Shown here: positions 63,049 to 64,000 of the stretch, in pieces
Layout of the letters: each line of letters starts with the position of its first letter
Position numbering within the stretch: the stretch's first letter is position 1
Source of the DNA: Bacteroidetes bacterium OLB10
GTDB taxonomy: Bacteria > Bacteroidota > Bacteroidia > AKYH767-A > OLB10
Direction: 5' to 3'
Length of the DNA: 64,000 nt
NCBI GenBank assembly: GCA_001567275.1
Contig: LNBX01000032.1
Location: 1 to 64,000, forward strand
Notes under the pieces: model-generated
The model's database searches: none
What the model was told of the DNA's origin: nothing
The model's input: the letters and a program-made list of their open reading frames with translations, nothing else
Translations under genes and position numbers: made by a program

Positions 63049-63888
63049 TTATTTTCTGAAGAAGCTGATTGTTGCATCTACCACTTGCCGGTAGTGTGGA
63101 GTGAGTACCGGTGATGTATATGGATGCTGTGCTCCAAAAGAATGATTGGCATGATCAATGGCAACAAAGTCTGCTTTCTTATTCCATGAATGTAAAATAA
63201 GCGCATCAGCAAAATTTACGGTTTCGTCATCAGTGCCGTGAATGATGATATGCGGAATGTGAATTTTTTTTGCTGCTTTTTCAATATTAATTCGATCGGG
63301 GTTGCTCATCACATCTTCTGCAAGCTGATAGTACAATGGCATTTGTTGAAGTGTTCTTGAATTTTCAACATAAATAACTCCGCTTTGTTTCCAAACAGAT
63401 AGTTGCTCAGGCGAAATATATTTGCTGAAATCAATGGGCGATGCCCATGTGGCAATGCGTTTGATACGCGAATCTTCTGAGGCTTTGATGATGGCTATTG
63501 CACCTCCACGCGAATGTCCGGCAAGAGAAACATCTGACAAATCAAATATTTGTTTTTGTAAATTAAAACACGAAAGCCATTCAAGTAAAGTTTGTAAATC
63601 GTCAAGCTCCTTGGTGAAATTATTATTGCCAAAAGCATCCATGTCGGCAAACTCATCCGGGCTTTGCGCAGTAGTTCCGTTATACGAAAAATTGAATTTT
63701 ATAAATGCAAAACCGGCTTTTGCAAATGCTTCGGCTACGAGCGGAAATGTTCCCCAGTCTTTGAATCCTTTGAATCCGTGTGCAAACAGCACCACGGGCA
63801 ATGGATGTGATGTGTCTGTGTAATACAAATCCGCTATCACAGGTTTATTGTGCCTGCCGGGGATAATGATATTTCTGATGCGGTTCAT
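63049..63888 (-). CDS. Alpha/beta hydrolase
   Basis: 279 residues, a single alpha/beta-hydrolase domain without signal peptide. The oxyanion region is FAHGFKGFKDWGTF, the nucleophile elbow GHSRGG has S126, the acid is in IHGTDDETV and the His in DHANHSFG. It is most like dienelactone hydrolase/serine aminopeptidase-type esterases; the substrate is unknown. It converges on the protease gene. Confidence 0.9.
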   Translation of the reverse strand: MNRIRNIIIPGRHNKPVIADLYYTDTSHPLPVVLFAHGFKGFKDWGTFPLVAEAFAKAGFAFIKFNFSYNGTTAQSPDEFADMDAFGNNNFTKELDDLQTLLEWLSCFNLQKQIFDLSDVSLAGHSRGGAIAIIKASEDSRIKRIATWASPIDFSKYISPEQLSVWKQSGVIYVENSRTLQQMPLYYQLAEDVMSNPDRINIEKAAKKIHIPHIIIHGTDDETVNFADALILHSWNKKADFVAIDHANHSFGAQHPYTSPVLTPHYRQVVDATISFFRK

Positions 63889-63910
63889 CGTTTTTTTTGC
63901 AATATAATAA

Positions 63911-63949
63911 AAAACAATGCTGTTGCCAAATGGTTCAGCAACAGCATTG
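63911..63949 (-). terminator. Terminator of a gene that continues past the right edge
   Basis: A perfect 12-bp stem (CAATGCTGTTGC/GCAACAGCATTG) with an 11-nt loop, followed on the minus strand by six T. It lies 13 bp after the stop of the partial frame at 63963. Confidence 0.85.
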
Positions 63950-63962
63950 CGTTCAATGTTTC

Positions 63963-64000
63963 TTACTTCTTACTTTTCTTATCCTTATCAGGAGGAACAG
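63963..64000 (-). CDS. C-terminal end of a gene entering from the right
   Basis: The minus strand reads VPPDKDKKSKK-stop just before a strong terminator. A lysine-rich tail is a plausible protein end, and the terminator shows that some transcript finishes here. Too little sequence to name the product. Confidence 0.5.
   Translation of the reverse strand, partial: VPPDKDKKSKK

Overview
The window looks like chromosomal DNA of a Bacteroidota member, probably from the Sphingobacteriales/Chitinophagales side. The base composition is AT-rich. Several secreted proteins end in type IX secretion system (T9SS) type A sorting domains (YPNP...GMYFVR type). Promoters fit the Bacteroidota consensus TTG-N18-20-TAnnTTTG, and there are GWxTD, DUF2071 and two-component propeller proteins. 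I see no rRNA, insertion sequence, prophage or CRISPR array.

Layout. 1-685: a tRNA-Ser(TGA) followed downstream by two tandem GIY-YIG nuclease genes, each preceded by a copy of the tRNA 3' end and its terminator. 784-7409 (+): GWxTD protein, LpxL-like acyltransferase, GT2, FAH-family hydrolase, MgtE and a saccharopine-dehydrogenase-like reductase. 7431-15679 (-): a signalling cluster with a LuxR-type response regulator, a giant propeller histidine kinase, a large MopE-motif T9SS cargo and a frameshifted receiver protein. 15733-25939: GT2, barrel proteins, a ChaA-type exchanger, DUF2071, acyl-CoA dehydrogenase, aminotransferase, EamA and Maf. 25978-31183: a region of decay and duplication around two T9SS cargo genes and an XRE regulator. 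31223-38456 (-): a GbsR-controlled RND efflux operon. 38605-50542: HdeD, AraC, GH25, AAA-DUF4143, cyclophilin, VWA, Mn-type SOD, biotin carrier, aspartate kinase and heme A synthase. 50627-58427: a propeller-barrel fusion and the mreC-mreD-mrdA-rodA cell-shape operon. 58535-64000: LhgO, a reprolysin-like T9SS protease and an alpha/beta hydrolase.

Most notable signals. (1) The tandem tRNA-tail/GIY-YIG duplication: the seven coding differences between the copies are all synonymous, and a 40-bp double hairpin is inserted in the tRNA remnant. (2) A palindrome with an adjacent -33 TTG, shared at 20 of 22 positions by the promoters of the response regulator gene and of the secreted MopE-motif gene, with the same distance to a -7-like box. 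It suggests a self-contained sensor/regulator/secreted-effector regulon. (3) Two matching operators (9-bp arms, 8-nt spacer) at the GbsR and TolC starts. (4) A decayed T9SS gene copy whose structure shows a deletion between short direct repeats, plus a third fragment beside a Crp/Fnr HTH remnant. (5) Several single-base lesions (frameshifted receiver, in-frame stop in a beta-helix cargo, paired compensating shifts in ctaA), of which the homopolymer ones may be sequencing errors.

All calls come from reading the sequence; no database search was run.
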